From Polyangium sp. y55x31 (lineage in GTDB: Bacteria > Myxococcota_A > Polyangia > Polyangiales > Polyangiaceae), in contig NZ_JARZHG010000052.1 in NCBI RefSeq assembly GCF_029946505.1, positions 1-64,000 on the forward strand: a DNA stretch of 64,000 nt. The letters run 5' to 3'. The notes beneath the pieces were generated by a model. The model was not told where the DNA came from. It ran no database searches and saw only the letters and a program-made list of their open reading frames with translations. Below, piece after piece: positions 52,814 through 61,951 of the stretch. The translations under genes were made by a program, and so were the position numbers. Numbering within the stretch: the stretch's first letter is position 1; the number at the start of each line of letters is the position of its first letter.

Positions 52814-55030
52814 ATGCGCCGTTCGTTCGCCCTCTTCGCGTCGCTCACGTTCGCCGCGCTCTCGCTCGCGCCCGTCGTGGCGAGCGCGCAAGGGATCGCG
52901 GTGGGCGTCGGGCGCAGGGCCGTCGATGAAGACGAGTACGGCGAGGTTTCCGTTCCGCCCCGCGGGACGCTCCGTGGTTCGTTCGGCGTGCCCGTGGCCG
53001 AGCGGCTGCTCGTGTCGGGCTCGGTCGAGGAGCGGCTGCGCGGCGTGCGCAGGCTCGGGGCGATCGGGACGCCCGAGGCGATCGACGCCCTGACGAACGC
53101 GTTCGAGCAGTCGTCGATCCTGACGCGCGACGGACGCACGCGGCTCGAAGGCGTGCGGATCCTCGCGGCGCACGCCGATCGCGAGGCGGTGCGGCCGCTG
53201 CTCATGCGTGAGCTCTCGGAAGGTGGTCCCGAGGCGCGCGCGGCGTCGCACGGGGGGCTCGCGCGCGGGGCCGCGGCGCTCGCGCTCGCGAGGAGCCGCG
53301 ACAAGAAGGCCCTGTCGGCGCTCGTGGGCGCGGTGATGCAAGGCGGGCCGGGCGGAGAAGCGGCGTCGGCGGCGCTCGTGGTGTACCCGCCCGCGTCGAT
53401 CGCGCCGCTGCTGGAAGGGCGTCGTCGGATCGAGCCGGCCCTCGCGGCGCTGCTCGGCGACCTCGGGGACGTGCGAGCGATCCCGCGGCTCCGGCAGGCG
53501 CTCGAGGACACGGATCCGACCTACCGCGCCGCCGCGGCGCTCGCGCTCGCGCGTCTCGGCGACACGAGCGCGCAAGCGGCGGCGCGCACGTGGGTGAAGA
53601 ACGACGACGTGAAGCAGAAGCGCGCAGGCGCCGAGGTGCTCGCGCGGCTCGGCGCAGACGGCGCGGCCGAGGCGATCGCCGCGCTGCTCGCAGCAGGCCC
53701 GACGCGCCTCGACGGCGTGCGCCTCGCGCTCACCGCGCCCTCGCCGGCGCTGGTCAAACCACTCGTCGCGGCGCTCGAAGCGCTCGACGGCGACGATCGG
53801 GAGCAAGCCATCGCGGCGATCGGTCGCGCGGGCGGGCCGGAGGCCGCGACGGCGCTGCTCGCGCAGCTCGGCAAGCCCGAGCATGCGACGGCGGCGGCGT
53901 TCGCGCTCGCGCGCATGCCGGGCAAGGACGCGCGCGCGTCCCTCGAACGGGCGCTCGGGAGCACGTCGGCGAAGAAGGGCGCGCCGCGCCGGCTGATCAC
54001 GCGCGCGGCGCTCGTGCGCGCGCTCGTGCTCGGCGACGAACCGAGCGGCCTCGGGGAAGCGCTCGATGCCATGGCGAACGAGAAGGATCCGGCCGACCGC
54101 GCGGTGAGCGTCTTCGGCCGGGTCGCGACGGGCCGGACGAGCGTGCGCGCCGCGCTCGACGCCGCTTGCCCCGAGAAACGCCCGTGCGACGTGGCGATCG
54201 TGGCCGCGGTGGCGCGCGCCTCGCTCTCGCGCGCGGCGATCGGCAAGAACGACGCGCCGGCGGAGCTCGCGCGCGTGCTCGGCGCGAAGGCGGCGGGGCG
54301 GGGGTTTGGGGCGCAGGGCGCCGAAGGCGACCCGAAGCCCCAAGCGTCGAAGGGGGACGCACCTTCGGCGATCGAGGTCGCGGCGGGCGTCGCGCTCCTC
54401 GCGGATCCGAGCGGCGCGGGCCTGCCGACGGCGCTGCTCGCGCGCTGGGCCGAAGGGGAGAGCCCGCTCGCGCCGCTCGCCGCGCGCGCCTTGCCGAGCC
54501 GCGACGACGAGGCGATTCGCAGCCGCATCAAGCGCCTGCTCGCCGGCACCGACCCGGTCATCCGCGCGCACACGGCGCTCGGCCTCGCGCTCGACCCCGA
54601 GCCGGACGCGACGTCGCTGCTCGCGAACGCTTATCGCTTCGAGGACGATCCGACCGTGCGCCGCGCCGTCGTGCGTGCGCTCTCCGCGCGTCGCGAGCCC
54701 TTGCGCGTGGTGACGCTCGAGCTCGCGCGCGACCTCGATCCGGACGACCAGGTCCGCGCCCTCGCGCGCGCGGCTTTGTCCGGACGCACGCTTCTGCCGA
54801 CGCTGACGGTGCCTCGTGGCCCGGTCGCGTGGATCTCGCTCGTGGCGAACGCGCCTTCGGCGCTCGCGTCGATCCAGGGGCGCGCGGCGCGGCTCGTCCG
54901 GTCGGATGGCGTGGCCGTGCCGATCGTGGCGGATCCGGACGGCGTGGTGCTCGTCCCGGGCCTGCCGGACGGCCCTGCCGCGCTCACGCTTGCGCCCGAG
55001 GCCATCCCGGGGGACGCTGGGTCGCCATGA
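52814..55030 (+). CDS. Secreted HEAT-repeat protein with embedded palindrome
   Basis: The 738-residue protein begins with a signal peptide (FALFASLTFAALSLAPVVASA), which fixes the ATG at 52814. The body is a chain of HEAT-like helical pairs, seen as repeated DPTYRAAAALALARLGD, GGPEAATALLAQLG and DDPTVRRAVVRALSA. These fold into a curved solenoid for protein binding, probably in the periplasm. The end looks like a small beta domain (RGPVAWISLVAN). Residues about 497-512 are encoded by a palindromic element. The last codons overlap the xseB start (ATGA). Confidence 0.78.
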   Translation: MRRSFALFASLTFAALSLAPVVASAQGIAVGVGRRAVDEDEYGEVSVPPRGTLRGSFGVPVAERLLVSGSVEERLRGVRRLGAIGTPEAIDALTNAFEQSSILTRDGRTRLEGVRILAAHADREAVRPLLMRELSEGGPEARAASHGGLARGAAALALARSRDKKALSALVGAVMQGGPGGEAASAALVVYPPASIAPLLEGRRRIEPALAALLGDLGDVRAIPRLRQALEDTDPTYRAAAALALARLGDTSAQAAARTWVKNDDVKQKRAGAEVLARLGADGAAEAIAALLAAGPTRLDGVRLALTAPSPALVKPLVAALEALDGDDREQAIAAIGRAGGPEAATALLAQLGKPEHATAAAFALARMPGKDARASLERALGSTSAKKGAPRRLITRAALVRALVLGDEPSGLGEALDAMANEKDPADRAVSVFGRVATGRTSVRAALDAACPEKRPCDVAIVAAVARASLSRAAIGKNDAPAELARVLGAKAAGRGFGAQGAEGDPKPQASKGDAPSAIEVAAGVALLADPSGAGLPTALLARWAEGESPLAPLAARALPSRDDEAIRSRIKRLLAGTDPVIRAHTALGLALDPEPDATSLLANAYRFEDDPTVRRAVVRALSARREPLRVVTLELARDLDPDDQVRALARAALSGRTLLPTLTVPRGPVAWISLVANAPSALASIQGRAARLVRSDGVAVPIVADPDGVVLVPGLPDGPAALTLAPEAIPGDAGSP
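54306..54343. repeat. Palindromic element inside a coding sequence (copy A)
   Basis: Outer arms TTGGGGC (54306-54312) and GCCCCAA (54337-54343), then a 3 by 3 internal loop, then inner stem GGG-CGCC with GGCG-CCC (one bulged A) around the loop GAA. In the host frame it encodes GAQGAEGDPKPQ. The same architecture and reading frame occur at 63324-63361 with paired base changes. Confidence 0.75.
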
Positions 55031-55299
55031 GCCAAGAGACGGCTTCGATGACCAAGCCTGCCGGAGCGGAGCAGGCGTCTGCGCTCTCGTTCGAGGAGTC
55101 CACGCGGAGGCTCTCCGCGATCGTGGAGGAGCTCGAAGGCGGGGAGCTGCCGCTCGAGCGATCGCTCGCGCTCTTCGAGGAGGGCGTGCGCCTGGCGCGT
55201 GCGGCGAAGGAGCGGCTCGACCGGGCCGAGCGTCGGGTCGAGGAGCTGCTCGGCATCGACGCGCAGGGCAAGCCCATCGTGCGCGAGTTCGAGAGCTAG
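55027..55299 (+). CDS. xseB: Exodeoxyribonuclease VII small subunit
   Basis: The 90-residue protein has the family core SFEESTRRLSAIVEELEGG, LPLERSLALFEEGVRLA, then a charged helix (KERLDRAERRVEELL). It pairs with XseA to degrade single-stranded DNA from both ends. No xseA is in the window. The ATG overlaps the stop codon of the HEAT-repeat gene, so translation is coupled to a secreted protein, an odd partner. The next gene starts 10 bases later. Confidence 0.92.
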   Translation: MSQETASMTKPAGAEQASALSFEESTRRLSAIVEELEGGELPLERSLALFEEGVRLARAAKERLDRAERRVEELLGIDAQGKPIVREFES

Positions 55300-55309
55300 G
55301 AGTTTTCCC

Positions 55310-56038
55310 GTGCGAACGGCGGCGGCGCTCATCATCGGCAACGAGCTGCTCAGCGGCAAGATCGCGGACGCGAACGTGGTCGTGCTCGCGCGGGCGCTGC
55401 GTTCGCTCGGCGTGGTCTTCCGGCGCGTGGTGATGGTGCTCGACGAGGTCGACGTCATCGCCGAGGAAGTGCGGACGCTCTCGAAGACGCACGACTGGCT
55501 CTTCACGTCGGGCGGGGTGGGCCCGACACACGACGACGTCACGATCGACGGCGTGGCGCGAGCGTTCGGCACGCATGTCGTGAGCGATCCCTCGATGGAG
55601 GCGATGCTGCGGACCTACTACGGCGAGAAGCTGACGGAGGGGCACCTCTTGATGGCGCGCATGCCGCACGGCGCGCGGCTCGCCGCGTCGAAGTCGATGC
55701 CGTGGCCGACGGTGGTGATGAACAACGTGTGGATCCTGCCGGGCGTGCCGGAGATCTTCCAGGCGAAGATCCCGCTGATCACGGAGGAGCTCGGCGCGGA
55801 CAGGCCGTTCATCTCGCACGCGGTGTTCACGACGCTGGACGAGGGGACGATCAAGCCGATGCTCGACCGCGTGGTCTCGGAGCACCCGGACGTGGAGATC
55901 GGCTCGTATCCGCGGTGGAGCGCACTCGAATATCGGACGAAGCTGACGTTCGACGGGCGTGACGCGGAGAAGGTGCGGACGGCGCGGGATGCGTTCGCGG
56001 CGAGTTTGCCGGAAGAGGCGGTTGTCCGGGTCGAGTGA
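55310..56038 (+). CDS. CinA/MoaB-like molybdopterin-binding domain protein
   Basis: The 242-residue protein has a MoCF-biosynthesis/CinA N-terminal domain: IIGNELLSGKIADANVV, LFTSGGVGPTHDDVTIDGVA, MPHGARL, ILPGVPEIF. It lacks the C-terminal nicotinamide amidohydrolase domain of full CinA, so it resembles the short CinA-like or FAD-synthase-associated forms. The start is a GTG with TAGGAG upstream. The catalytic role cannot be fixed: CinA-type enzymes act in NAD recycling or nucleotide hydrolysis. It is probably cotranscribed with xseB. Confidence 0.87.
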   Translation: MRTAAALIIGNELLSGKIADANVVVLARALRSLGVVFRRVVMVLDEVDVIAEEVRTLSKTHDWLFTSGGVGPTHDDVTIDGVARAFGTHVVSDPSMEAMLRTYYGEKLTEGHLLMARMPHGARLAASKSMPWPTVVMNNVWILPGVPEIFQAKIPLITEELGADRPFISHAVFTTLDEGTIKPMLDRVVSEHPDVEIGSYPRWSALEYRTKLTFDGRDAEKVRTARDAFAASLPEEAVVRVE

Positions 56039-56230
56039 TCATCCCGCCATTGCATTGACTGTCGGCTCCATGCGTGTGGTCGGATGCGGCCAAACCTCGA
56101 TGTAATGCCCCTGCGTCAGGCCGTGACGAGCGATCGTCCTCGGCTCCTTCGAAAACCCGAAAAGCTTTGGATCACGCCGAGGTAGGATCATGCGGAGCCA
56201 GTCGTCCGCTCGCCCTGTCCTGATCCTGCC

Positions 56231-56665
56231 ATGGCAAACGATTCCCGCGAGGACGCTCCGTCGGAGATCCGGATCGGCGCCCATCTTTTTCGCTGGGAGC
56301 CGCCGGATCTCTCGTACCTGGCTTATTTCGGGGATCTCGACGGCCCGACCTCGGCGGAGCTCAGCCGAGTGTCGCGCGCGTTCACCCTGGGAAAACCTCG
56401 CGTCTTTCTCCTCGTCGACATGTCGAAGATGGGGCGTATCACGCGCGAGGCGCGCACTGCTTCGGCCGAGGGCGGCAAGGACCTCGCGCTGCGCGGCACG
56501 GCCGTCGTCGGCGCCTCGCCGCACATGCGGGTCCTCGCCGGCCTCGTGACCCGCGCCATCTCCCTGCTGTACGGCGGTAGCGACAATCCCACGCGGTTCT
56601 TCACGACCGAGGCGGAGGCCCGCGCGTGGATCGCCGAGCGAAGGCGCGAGCTCGACGCGCGCTGA
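56231..56665 (+). CDS. STAS-like regulatory protein
   Basis: This 144-residue protein resembles SpoIIAA-like STAS/SEC14-type domains. It has a strand-helix pattern with PRVFLLVDMSKMGRITREAR in the middle and VVGASPHMRVLAG, then FFTTEAEARAWIAERRREL at the end. The last segment is very typical of such proteins in myxobacteria, as far as I recall. No phosphosite is evident. The ligand or partner is unknown. It stands alone. Confidence 0.72.
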   Translation: MANDSREDAPSEIRIGAHLFRWEPPDLSYLAYFGDLDGPTSAELSRVSRAFTLGKPRVFLLVDMSKMGRITREARTASAEGGKDLALRGTAVVGASPHMRVLAGLVTRAISLLYGGSDNPTRFFTTEAEARAWIAERRRELDAR

Positions 56666-56852
56666 GCGCCGCGAGACCTGCTGCCACCGACGGCCCGAGC
56701 AAGCGCCTGCCGATGCCTCCAGCCTGCGGATCCGGCGTCTCCGGCGCTGAATCGACCGCCTTTTGTGTGGCCTCCCGCCTCTCGGAGGGCTCCTGGTGAT
56801 GGCACGCGGGTTGCCGTTTCGCTCGGATGTCCACCCTGCCAGGAGACCGATC

Positions 56853-57923
56853 ATGCTTCGACTTCGTTTTCCGTGGGCGCTCGCCGCGTCCCTCGCCGCC
56901 TCGAGGCTTCTGCCGGCGTGTGTCGCGGAGGGAGACGGGACGAGCCCTCCCGCCCCGCCGCCCCCGATACCCGAGTTTTGTGGAGACGACACGTGCAAGG
57001 GGACCGAGACGTGCTCGTCCTGCCCCGCGGATTGCGGGGACTGTCCCCCCGCGTGTGGCGACGGCATGTGTCAGGGGACCGAAAACTGCGCCGTTTGTCC
57101 CGCGGATTGCGGGGGTTGCCCGCCGTCCTGCGGCGACGGGACGTGTAGCGGCATGGAGAGCTGCGCGGTTTGCCCCATGGATTGCGGCATCTGCCCGCCC
57201 TTCTGCGGCGATGGAACCTGCGACGGCATGGAGAGCTGCGCCGTTTGCGCAATCGATTGCGGCATGTGTCCGGCGAGCTGCGGCGATGGAACCTGCAACG
57301 GCATGGAGACCTGCTCCACCTGCGCCGGCGATTGTGGCCTTTGCCCTCCCGTATGCGGCAACGGCATCTGTGACGGCGACGATACCTGCGAGACCTGTCC
57401 GATGGATTGCGGGGTTTGCCCCCCGGTGTGCGGCGACGGCATGTGCAATGGCGCCGAGACGTGCAAGGTCTGCTTCGTCGATTGCGGCATCTGCCCGCCC
57501 GTGTGCGGCGACGGGCTCTGCAACGGCGGCGAGACCTGCTCCGGCTGCCCCATGGATTGCGGCGTGTGCCCCCCGAAATGCGGCGACGGCGCGTGCAACG
57601 GCGACGAGACGTGCTGGGTTTGCCCCGGGGACTGCGGCACGGATTGCCAGCCGGTCGTGGAAGGATCCTGCGACCAGACGACGATGTGCTGGGAGGTCTT
57701 CGACACGACGCAGGCGCCCTCCAGCGTCCATCAGCAGACCTGCATCGCCAACGGCTTTACGTGGTCCACGACGCCCTGCGCAGTCGTGAACTCCGCGGGG
57801 GCCTGCGAAATCCGGGTCTTCGGGATCCCCGAGCGAAAATGGTACTATCGCGTGCCCTGGTTCGAGGCGAGCCAGGTGCAATCGGGGTGCAACGTGAACG
57901 GCGGCACGTACTTCCCCCCGTGA
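56853..57923 (+). CDS. Lipoprotein with nine 25-residue Cys repeats
   Basis: The 356-residue protein has a lipoprotein signal (ASLAASRLLPAC) and a Pro-rich linker. Nine back-to-back repeats of 25 residues follow, each with six cysteines (typical first part CGDGTCNGMETC, second part CPMDCGICPP). A C-terminal domain of about 90 residues follows (CWEVFDTTQAP, RVPWFEASQVQSGC). Spacing of Cys is exact in all nine copies, so each is probably a small disulfide-linked module. AGGAGA precedes the ATG. The function is unknown; a surface stalk or binding array is a guess. Confidence 0.78.
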   Translation: MLRLRFPWALAASLAASRLLPACVAEGDGTSPPAPPPPIPEFCGDDTCKGTETCSSCPADCGDCPPACGDGMCQGTENCAVCPADCGGCPPSCGDGTCSGMESCAVCPMDCGICPPFCGDGTCDGMESCAVCAIDCGMCPASCGDGTCNGMETCSTCAGDCGLCPPVCGNGICDGDDTCETCPMDCGVCPPVCGDGMCNGAETCKVCFVDCGICPPVCGDGLCNGGETCSGCPMDCGVCPPKCGDGACNGDETCWVCPGDCGTDCQPVVEGSCDQTTMCWEVFDTTQAPSSVHQQTCIANGFTWSTTPCAVVNSAGACEIRVFGIPERKWYYRVPWFEASQVQSGCNVNGGTYFPP

Positions 57924-57926
57924 CCC

Positions 57927-57951
57927 CCTGGCGCCCGCCAGGCGGATTTTT
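57927..57951 (+). terminator. Intrinsic terminator after the Cys-repeat gene
   Basis: A stem CCTGGC / GCCAGG (57927-57932 with 57937-57942) encloses a 4-base loop. A CGGA spacer and five T follow. It starts three bases after the gene's stop codon, the expected place for factor-independent termination. Confidence 0.75.
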
Positions 57952-58022
57952 CGTTCCGCCACCCCCCGGGCCCCGCGTGGCCCCGGAAAACCATGCGGCC
58001 TGGATCCTGCTCCAGCCCGGGC

Positions 58023-58748
58023 ATGGACGTGATGCTCGAACTGGCTACGCGAAGCGATCCTCTCCTCGAGACGATGCCGCTCGGGCCACGCGGCCCGCGC
58101 GAACGCGCGCTCGAAGAGGGGATCTTGATGCTCTCGGACGCCGATCTGCTCGCCATCGTGCTCGGCACCGGGCTCGTTGGATGTCCCGTCTTTCGCCTCG
58201 CGAACGAGCTGCTCGACCGGGTCGGCGGCCTCGAAGGGCTCGGGCGCCTCGGCCCCTCGGCGATCGCCGAGATCCCCGGCGTGGGCACCGCCAAGGCCCT
58301 GCGCCTGCTCGCCGGGCTCGAGATCGGACGGCGCTCGCTCATGCGCTCGATCCGGCCGCGCCCCGAGGTTTGCAACTCCGCCGCCGTGGCCTCGTGGTTC
58401 ACGAGCCGCCTCGCCTGGCGCGAGTACGAGGAGCTCTGGGTGATCTCGCTCGACGGCCGCAACGGCCTGCGCAGCGCGCGCCGCGTCGCCCAGGGCGGCG
58501 TGCACGGGCTCGGCATCACCTCGCGCGACGTCCTGCGTGTCGCCCTCCAGGACACCGCGGCGGCCATGATCCTCGTGCACAACCACCCGAGTGGCGACCC
58601 CAAGCCCTCGGACGCCGACGTGGCCATGACCCGCAAGGTCGCCGAGGCCAGCGTCGTCGTGGGCGTGCCCCTGCTCGATCACGTGATCGTCTCGAGCACC
58701 GGCAACTACTGCTCGATGCTCGACCTCGGGATCCTGCCCTTCGAATGA
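58023..58748 (+). CDS. radC: RadC-family JAB metalloprotein
   Basis: The 241-residue protein has a helix-hairpin-helix segment (IAEIPGVGTAKALRLLAGLE) and the RadC domain with the zinc JAMM site HNHPSGDPKPSDAD (His186, His188, Asp199). The family was named for DNA repair, but its enzymatic role remains unclear; it is often found with mobile elements or competence. I chose the ATG at 58023; a more upstream ATG lies in Pro/Cys-rich non-coding-like sequence. Confidence 0.9.
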   Translation: MDVMLELATRSDPLLETMPLGPRGPRERALEEGILMLSDADLLAIVLGTGLVGCPVFRLANELLDRVGGLEGLGRLGPSAIAEIPGVGTAKALRLLAGLEIGRRSLMRSIRPRPEVCNSAAVASWFTSRLAWREYEELWVISLDGRNGLRSARRVAQGGVHGLGITSRDVLRVALQDTAAAMILVHNHPSGDPKPSDADVAMTRKVAEASVVVGVPLLDHVIVSSTGNYCSMLDLGILPFE

Positions 58749-58861
58749 GCCGTCGTGTTCGCACGGTCGCTCCCGGGCGAGACCGTGGGGGCACCAAGCT
58801 TCGCCGAGATCTTCCCTTTCGTCCCGGGATGATCGGACACTCGCACGTGGAGCTTCCCCTG

Positions 58862-60433
58862 ATGCACGAACTGCTTTCCCGGCTCGGCCTCGCTCGCGAC
58901 GAGAATTTCGGCGGCTTCGACGGCGAGCGCTGGCTCGGCGACGGCCCGCCGCTCGACGTGATCACCCCGATCGACGGCTCGCGGATCGCCTCCGTGCGCC
59001 CGATCGGCCGCGCCGCGTACGAGCACATCGCCCGGCGCGCCGAGGCCGCTTTCCGCGCGTGGCGCGAGGTGCCGGCCCCCAAGCGAGGCGAGGTCGTGCG
59101 CAGGCTCGGCGACGCCCTGCGCGCGCACAAGAAGGACCTCGGCGCTCTCGTGACCCTGGAGATGGGCAAGATCACGGCCGAGGGCGAGGGCGAAGTGCAG
59201 GAGATGATCGACGTCTGCGATTTCGCCTGCGGCCTCTCGCGCCAGCTCCACGGCCTCACCATGCACAGCGAGCGGCCGCGGCATCGCATGTACGAGCAAT
59301 GGCATCCGCTCGGGGTCATCGGCGTGATTACCGCCTTCAATTTCCCCGTGGCCGTCTGGAGCTGGAATGCGGCGATCGCGGCCGTCTGCGGCGACGTCAC
59401 GGTCTGGAAGCCCTCGCCGAAGACCCCGCTTTCGGCCATTGCCACGACGAACATCGCGGCGCGTGTCTGCCGCGAGAGCGGCGTCGATCCGGCCATCTTC
59501 TCCCTCGCGTTCGGCAGCGTCGAGGACGTCGGAGAGCCCATGCTCGCCGATGCGCGATTGCCGCTCGTCTCGGCCACGGGCAGTACGAGCATGGGCCGGC
59601 GCGTCGCCGAGGTCGTCAGCCGGCGGCTCGGCCGCACCTTGCTGGAGCTCGGCGGCAACAATGCGCTCATCGTCACGAGTCACGCCGACCTCGACCTCGC
59701 GACGCGGGCCATCCTCTTCGGCGCGGTCGGCACCGCCGGGCAACGTTGCACCTCGACCCGGCGTATCCTCGTGCACCGCTCGGTCCGTGACGAGCTCGTC
59801 ACGCGGCTCGTCCGTGCGTACCGCTCGGTCCGTATCGGAGACCCACGCGAGCCCGGCACGCTCATGGGGCCCCTTGTCAGCCACGACGCCGTCGCCGCCA
59901 TGCAATCGGCCCTCGCGCGGCTGAAAGAGGAGGGCGGCGAGGTCCTCTACGGCGGCGCGCCGCTCGATGGTCCCGCGTTCCCCGGCGGGCATTACGTCGA
60001 GCCTTGCATCGCCGCGGCGAAAAACGATTTTCGTATCGTGCAGGAAGAGACGTTCGCGCCGATCGTCTACGTCATCGAATACGGCGGCCCCTCGCGGCCA
60101 CCGGATCACGCGACGCTCATGCGCGAGATGCACGAGGTGATCGCGCTCCACAACGCCGTCCCGCAAGGCCTGTCCGGCTCGATCTTCACGCACCACCTCA
60201 TCGAGGCCGAGGCCTTCCTCGCCCACGCCGGCAGCGATTGCGGGATCGCGAACGTCAACATCGGCACGAGCGGCGCGGAGATCGGCGGCGCGTTCGGCGG
60301 CGAGAAAGACACGGGCGGCGGGCGCGAGAGCGGCTCCGATGCCTGGAAAGCCTACATGCGGCGACAAACCAATACCCTCAACTGGGGCATGGACCTGCCC
60401 CTGTCGCAGGGAATCGCCTTCGGAGAGCCCTGA
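58862..60433 (+). CDS. Antiquitin-type (ALDH7) aldehyde dehydrogenase
   Basis: The 523-residue enzyme shows ALDH7 features: VIGVITAFNFPVAVWSWN, LLELGGNNA with the catalytic Glu, Cys296 in GQRCTST, and the family-typical GAFGGEKDTGGGRESGSDAWK. Enzymes of this group oxidise alpha-aminoadipic semialdehyde / piperideine-6-carboxylate in lysine breakdown with NAD. GGAG about nine bases before the ATG at 58862 supports this start; an ATG at 58829 adds 11 residues. No lysine catabolism partner is adjacent. Confidence 0.9.
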   Translation: MHELLSRLGLARDENFGGFDGERWLGDGPPLDVITPIDGSRIASVRPIGRAAYEHIARRAEAAFRAWREVPAPKRGEVVRRLGDALRAHKKDLGALVTLEMGKITAEGEGEVQEMIDVCDFACGLSRQLHGLTMHSERPRHRMYEQWHPLGVIGVITAFNFPVAVWSWNAAIAAVCGDVTVWKPSPKTPLSAIATTNIAARVCRESGVDPAIFSLAFGSVEDVGEPMLADARLPLVSATGSTSMGRRVAEVVSRRLGRTLLELGGNNALIVTSHADLDLATRAILFGAVGTAGQRCTSTRRILVHRSVRDELVTRLVRAYRSVRIGDPREPGTLMGPLVSHDAVAAMQSALARLKEEGGEVLYGGAPLDGPAFPGGHYVEPCIAAAKNDFRIVQEETFAPIVYVIEYGGPSRPPDHATLMREMHEVIALHNAVPQGLSGSIFTHHLIEAEAFLAHAGSDCGIANVNIGTSGAEIGGAFGGEKDTGGGRESGSDAWKAYMRRQTNTLNWGMDLPLSQGIAFGEP

Positions 60434-60435
60434 GC

Positions 60436-61779
60436 ATGCCGCGACTGCCCCTCACCGAACCGGAGCTGCTTTTTTCGAGCCAGGCCCCGCGCCCCTGGTC
60501 GGGCTTCCTGGAGCGGCCGGTCGTGGCCGAGCAGGGCGTCCTCCTCGCGGGCGACGACGCCTCCGCCGTATGCGTCGACGGCGCGACCGGACGCACCATT
60601 TACACCCTCCACGTGCCGCTCGAAGCCACCGACGCGTACACGGGGCTGCCAATCCCCTGGAGCGACGGCCGCGCGCTCGTGCCGGTCTACCAGAAAGACG
60701 CCTCGCTGAAGGTCTACGACGTGAGCCCCGCCGGGGCCATCGCGCTCGTCGATTCGCCTGGCGCCGAGGAAGCCGCCCGGGGCAACGACATGCGCATCGC
60801 CGCCCACGACGCCGGCTGCAAGCTCTTCTTGATGCCCCTCGCCCGCGCGGCCGACGACCATTACCTCGTTTCATGGCTCTACCGCCAGGTCCGGTTTTAC
60901 CGCACCGAATGCCGCTCCTTCACGCGCGGCCTCCGCTGGGGCAGCGAGGAGGCCATGCTCGCCACCACGGCCGACGTCGTGCTCGGCGTGACCCCGCCCG
61001 TGCGCGGCACCAACGATCGGGGGACGCTCGTGGCCCGGTCGATCGAGGATGGCCAGGTCCTCTGGTCACTCGGCGCCCGCAGCCGCACCGTCGCCGGGGC
61101 CGGCGCCGGCATGTTTTTCGTTCTGGATCGATCGACCCGCGTGGCCGAGGACGCCGCGCGCAAGATCGCTTGTGACGAGGAGCTGCTCGAAGCGCTCGCC
61201 GAGGAGCCCGCGCTCATGGGAGAGGCCCTCCAGACGCTCCTCCGCAGCTTGCTCGCGCAGCGGCCCGTCCGCGCGCCTTCCCGGATCGCCGCGATCGACG
61301 CCGCGACGGGGATCGTCCGCTGGGAGGCGCAGGTGCCCGGGGACGTCGTCTCGATCGGCGGACCGGGCGGGGGCGTGCTCGCGGCCGTCGGCTTCGACGG
61401 CACGGCCGCGTATCTCCATCGGTTCGACGCCGACACCGGCGCGCCGCGGGGCGCCTCGTCGCTCGGCGCGGGCTGGCCCGGCTCGCCGTTCGATCCGTGG
61501 AGCGGGCGCCTCTCGTTCGAGCTCTGGTCGACCGAAATGCCGTCGATCGTCGCCGTCGACGAGCACGCCATTGCCTGGTCGAGCCCCGAGGCCCTTTTCG
61601 TCGAGCGCCTCGAAGAGCCGTTCACCCGGCTCTGGCGGTGGACCTTGCCGGCCCCGTGCCGCGCCTTCCGCCCTCGCGTCCTCGATCGCGTGCTCAACGA
61701 GCCCGCCATCAGCGTCGGTGACGGCCGCATCTACCTCCGCGACGGCTGGAGCCTCTGGGGCATTGGCGAGCGTCGGTAG
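60436..61779 (+). CDS. Propeller-like protein with PQQ-type repeats
   Basis: The 447-residue protein has no signal peptide. It contains repeats like AVCVDGATGRTIYTL, LVARSIEDGQVLWSLG and AAIDAATGIVRWEAQVPG, typical of PQQ-like beta-propellers. A helical insertion lies near 240-280. It is probably cytoplasmic because no export signal is present. It begins two bases after the aldehyde dehydrogenase stop, so the two genes form an operon. No PQQ ligand residues can be claimed. Confidence 0.72.
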   Translation: MPRLPLTEPELLFSSQAPRPWSGFLERPVVAEQGVLLAGDDASAVCVDGATGRTIYTLHVPLEATDAYTGLPIPWSDGRALVPVYQKDASLKVYDVSPAGAIALVDSPGAEEAARGNDMRIAAHDAGCKLFLMPLARAADDHYLVSWLYRQVRFYRTECRSFTRGLRWGSEEAMLATTADVVLGVTPPVRGTNDRGTLVARSIEDGQVLWSLGARSRTVAGAGAGMFFVLDRSTRVAEDAARKIACDEELLEALAEEPALMGEALQTLLRSLLAQRPVRAPSRIAAIDAATGIVRWEAQVPGDVVSIGGPGGGVLAAVGFDGTAAYLHRFDADTGAPRGASSLGAGWPGSPFDPWSGRLSFELWSTEMPSIVAVDEHAIAWSSPEALFVERLEEPFTRLWRWTLPAPCRAFRPRVLDRVLNEPAISVGDGRIYLRDGWSLWGIGERR

Positions 61780-61951
61780 CGCCGCCGACGATCTTGCGTG
61801 TTTCGCGCGTCGCGCGGCGCGCCCGAGGCCGGAAAATCGGCCAATGCTGCCATGAATCCGCGGGCAAACGCTCATTCCAGCTTGATCGGGCCGCACGCTC
61901 GAATCACGTTCGGTTCCATCCGGGGGGGAACTTCAACCGGATGGAAGACAA

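Noticed and set aside
56853-57923. Tandem repeats of the Cys-rich gene as a CRISPR array
   Set aside because: The 75-base periodicity is explained by a 25-residue coding repeat with one open frame. There are no constant repeats with unique spacers.
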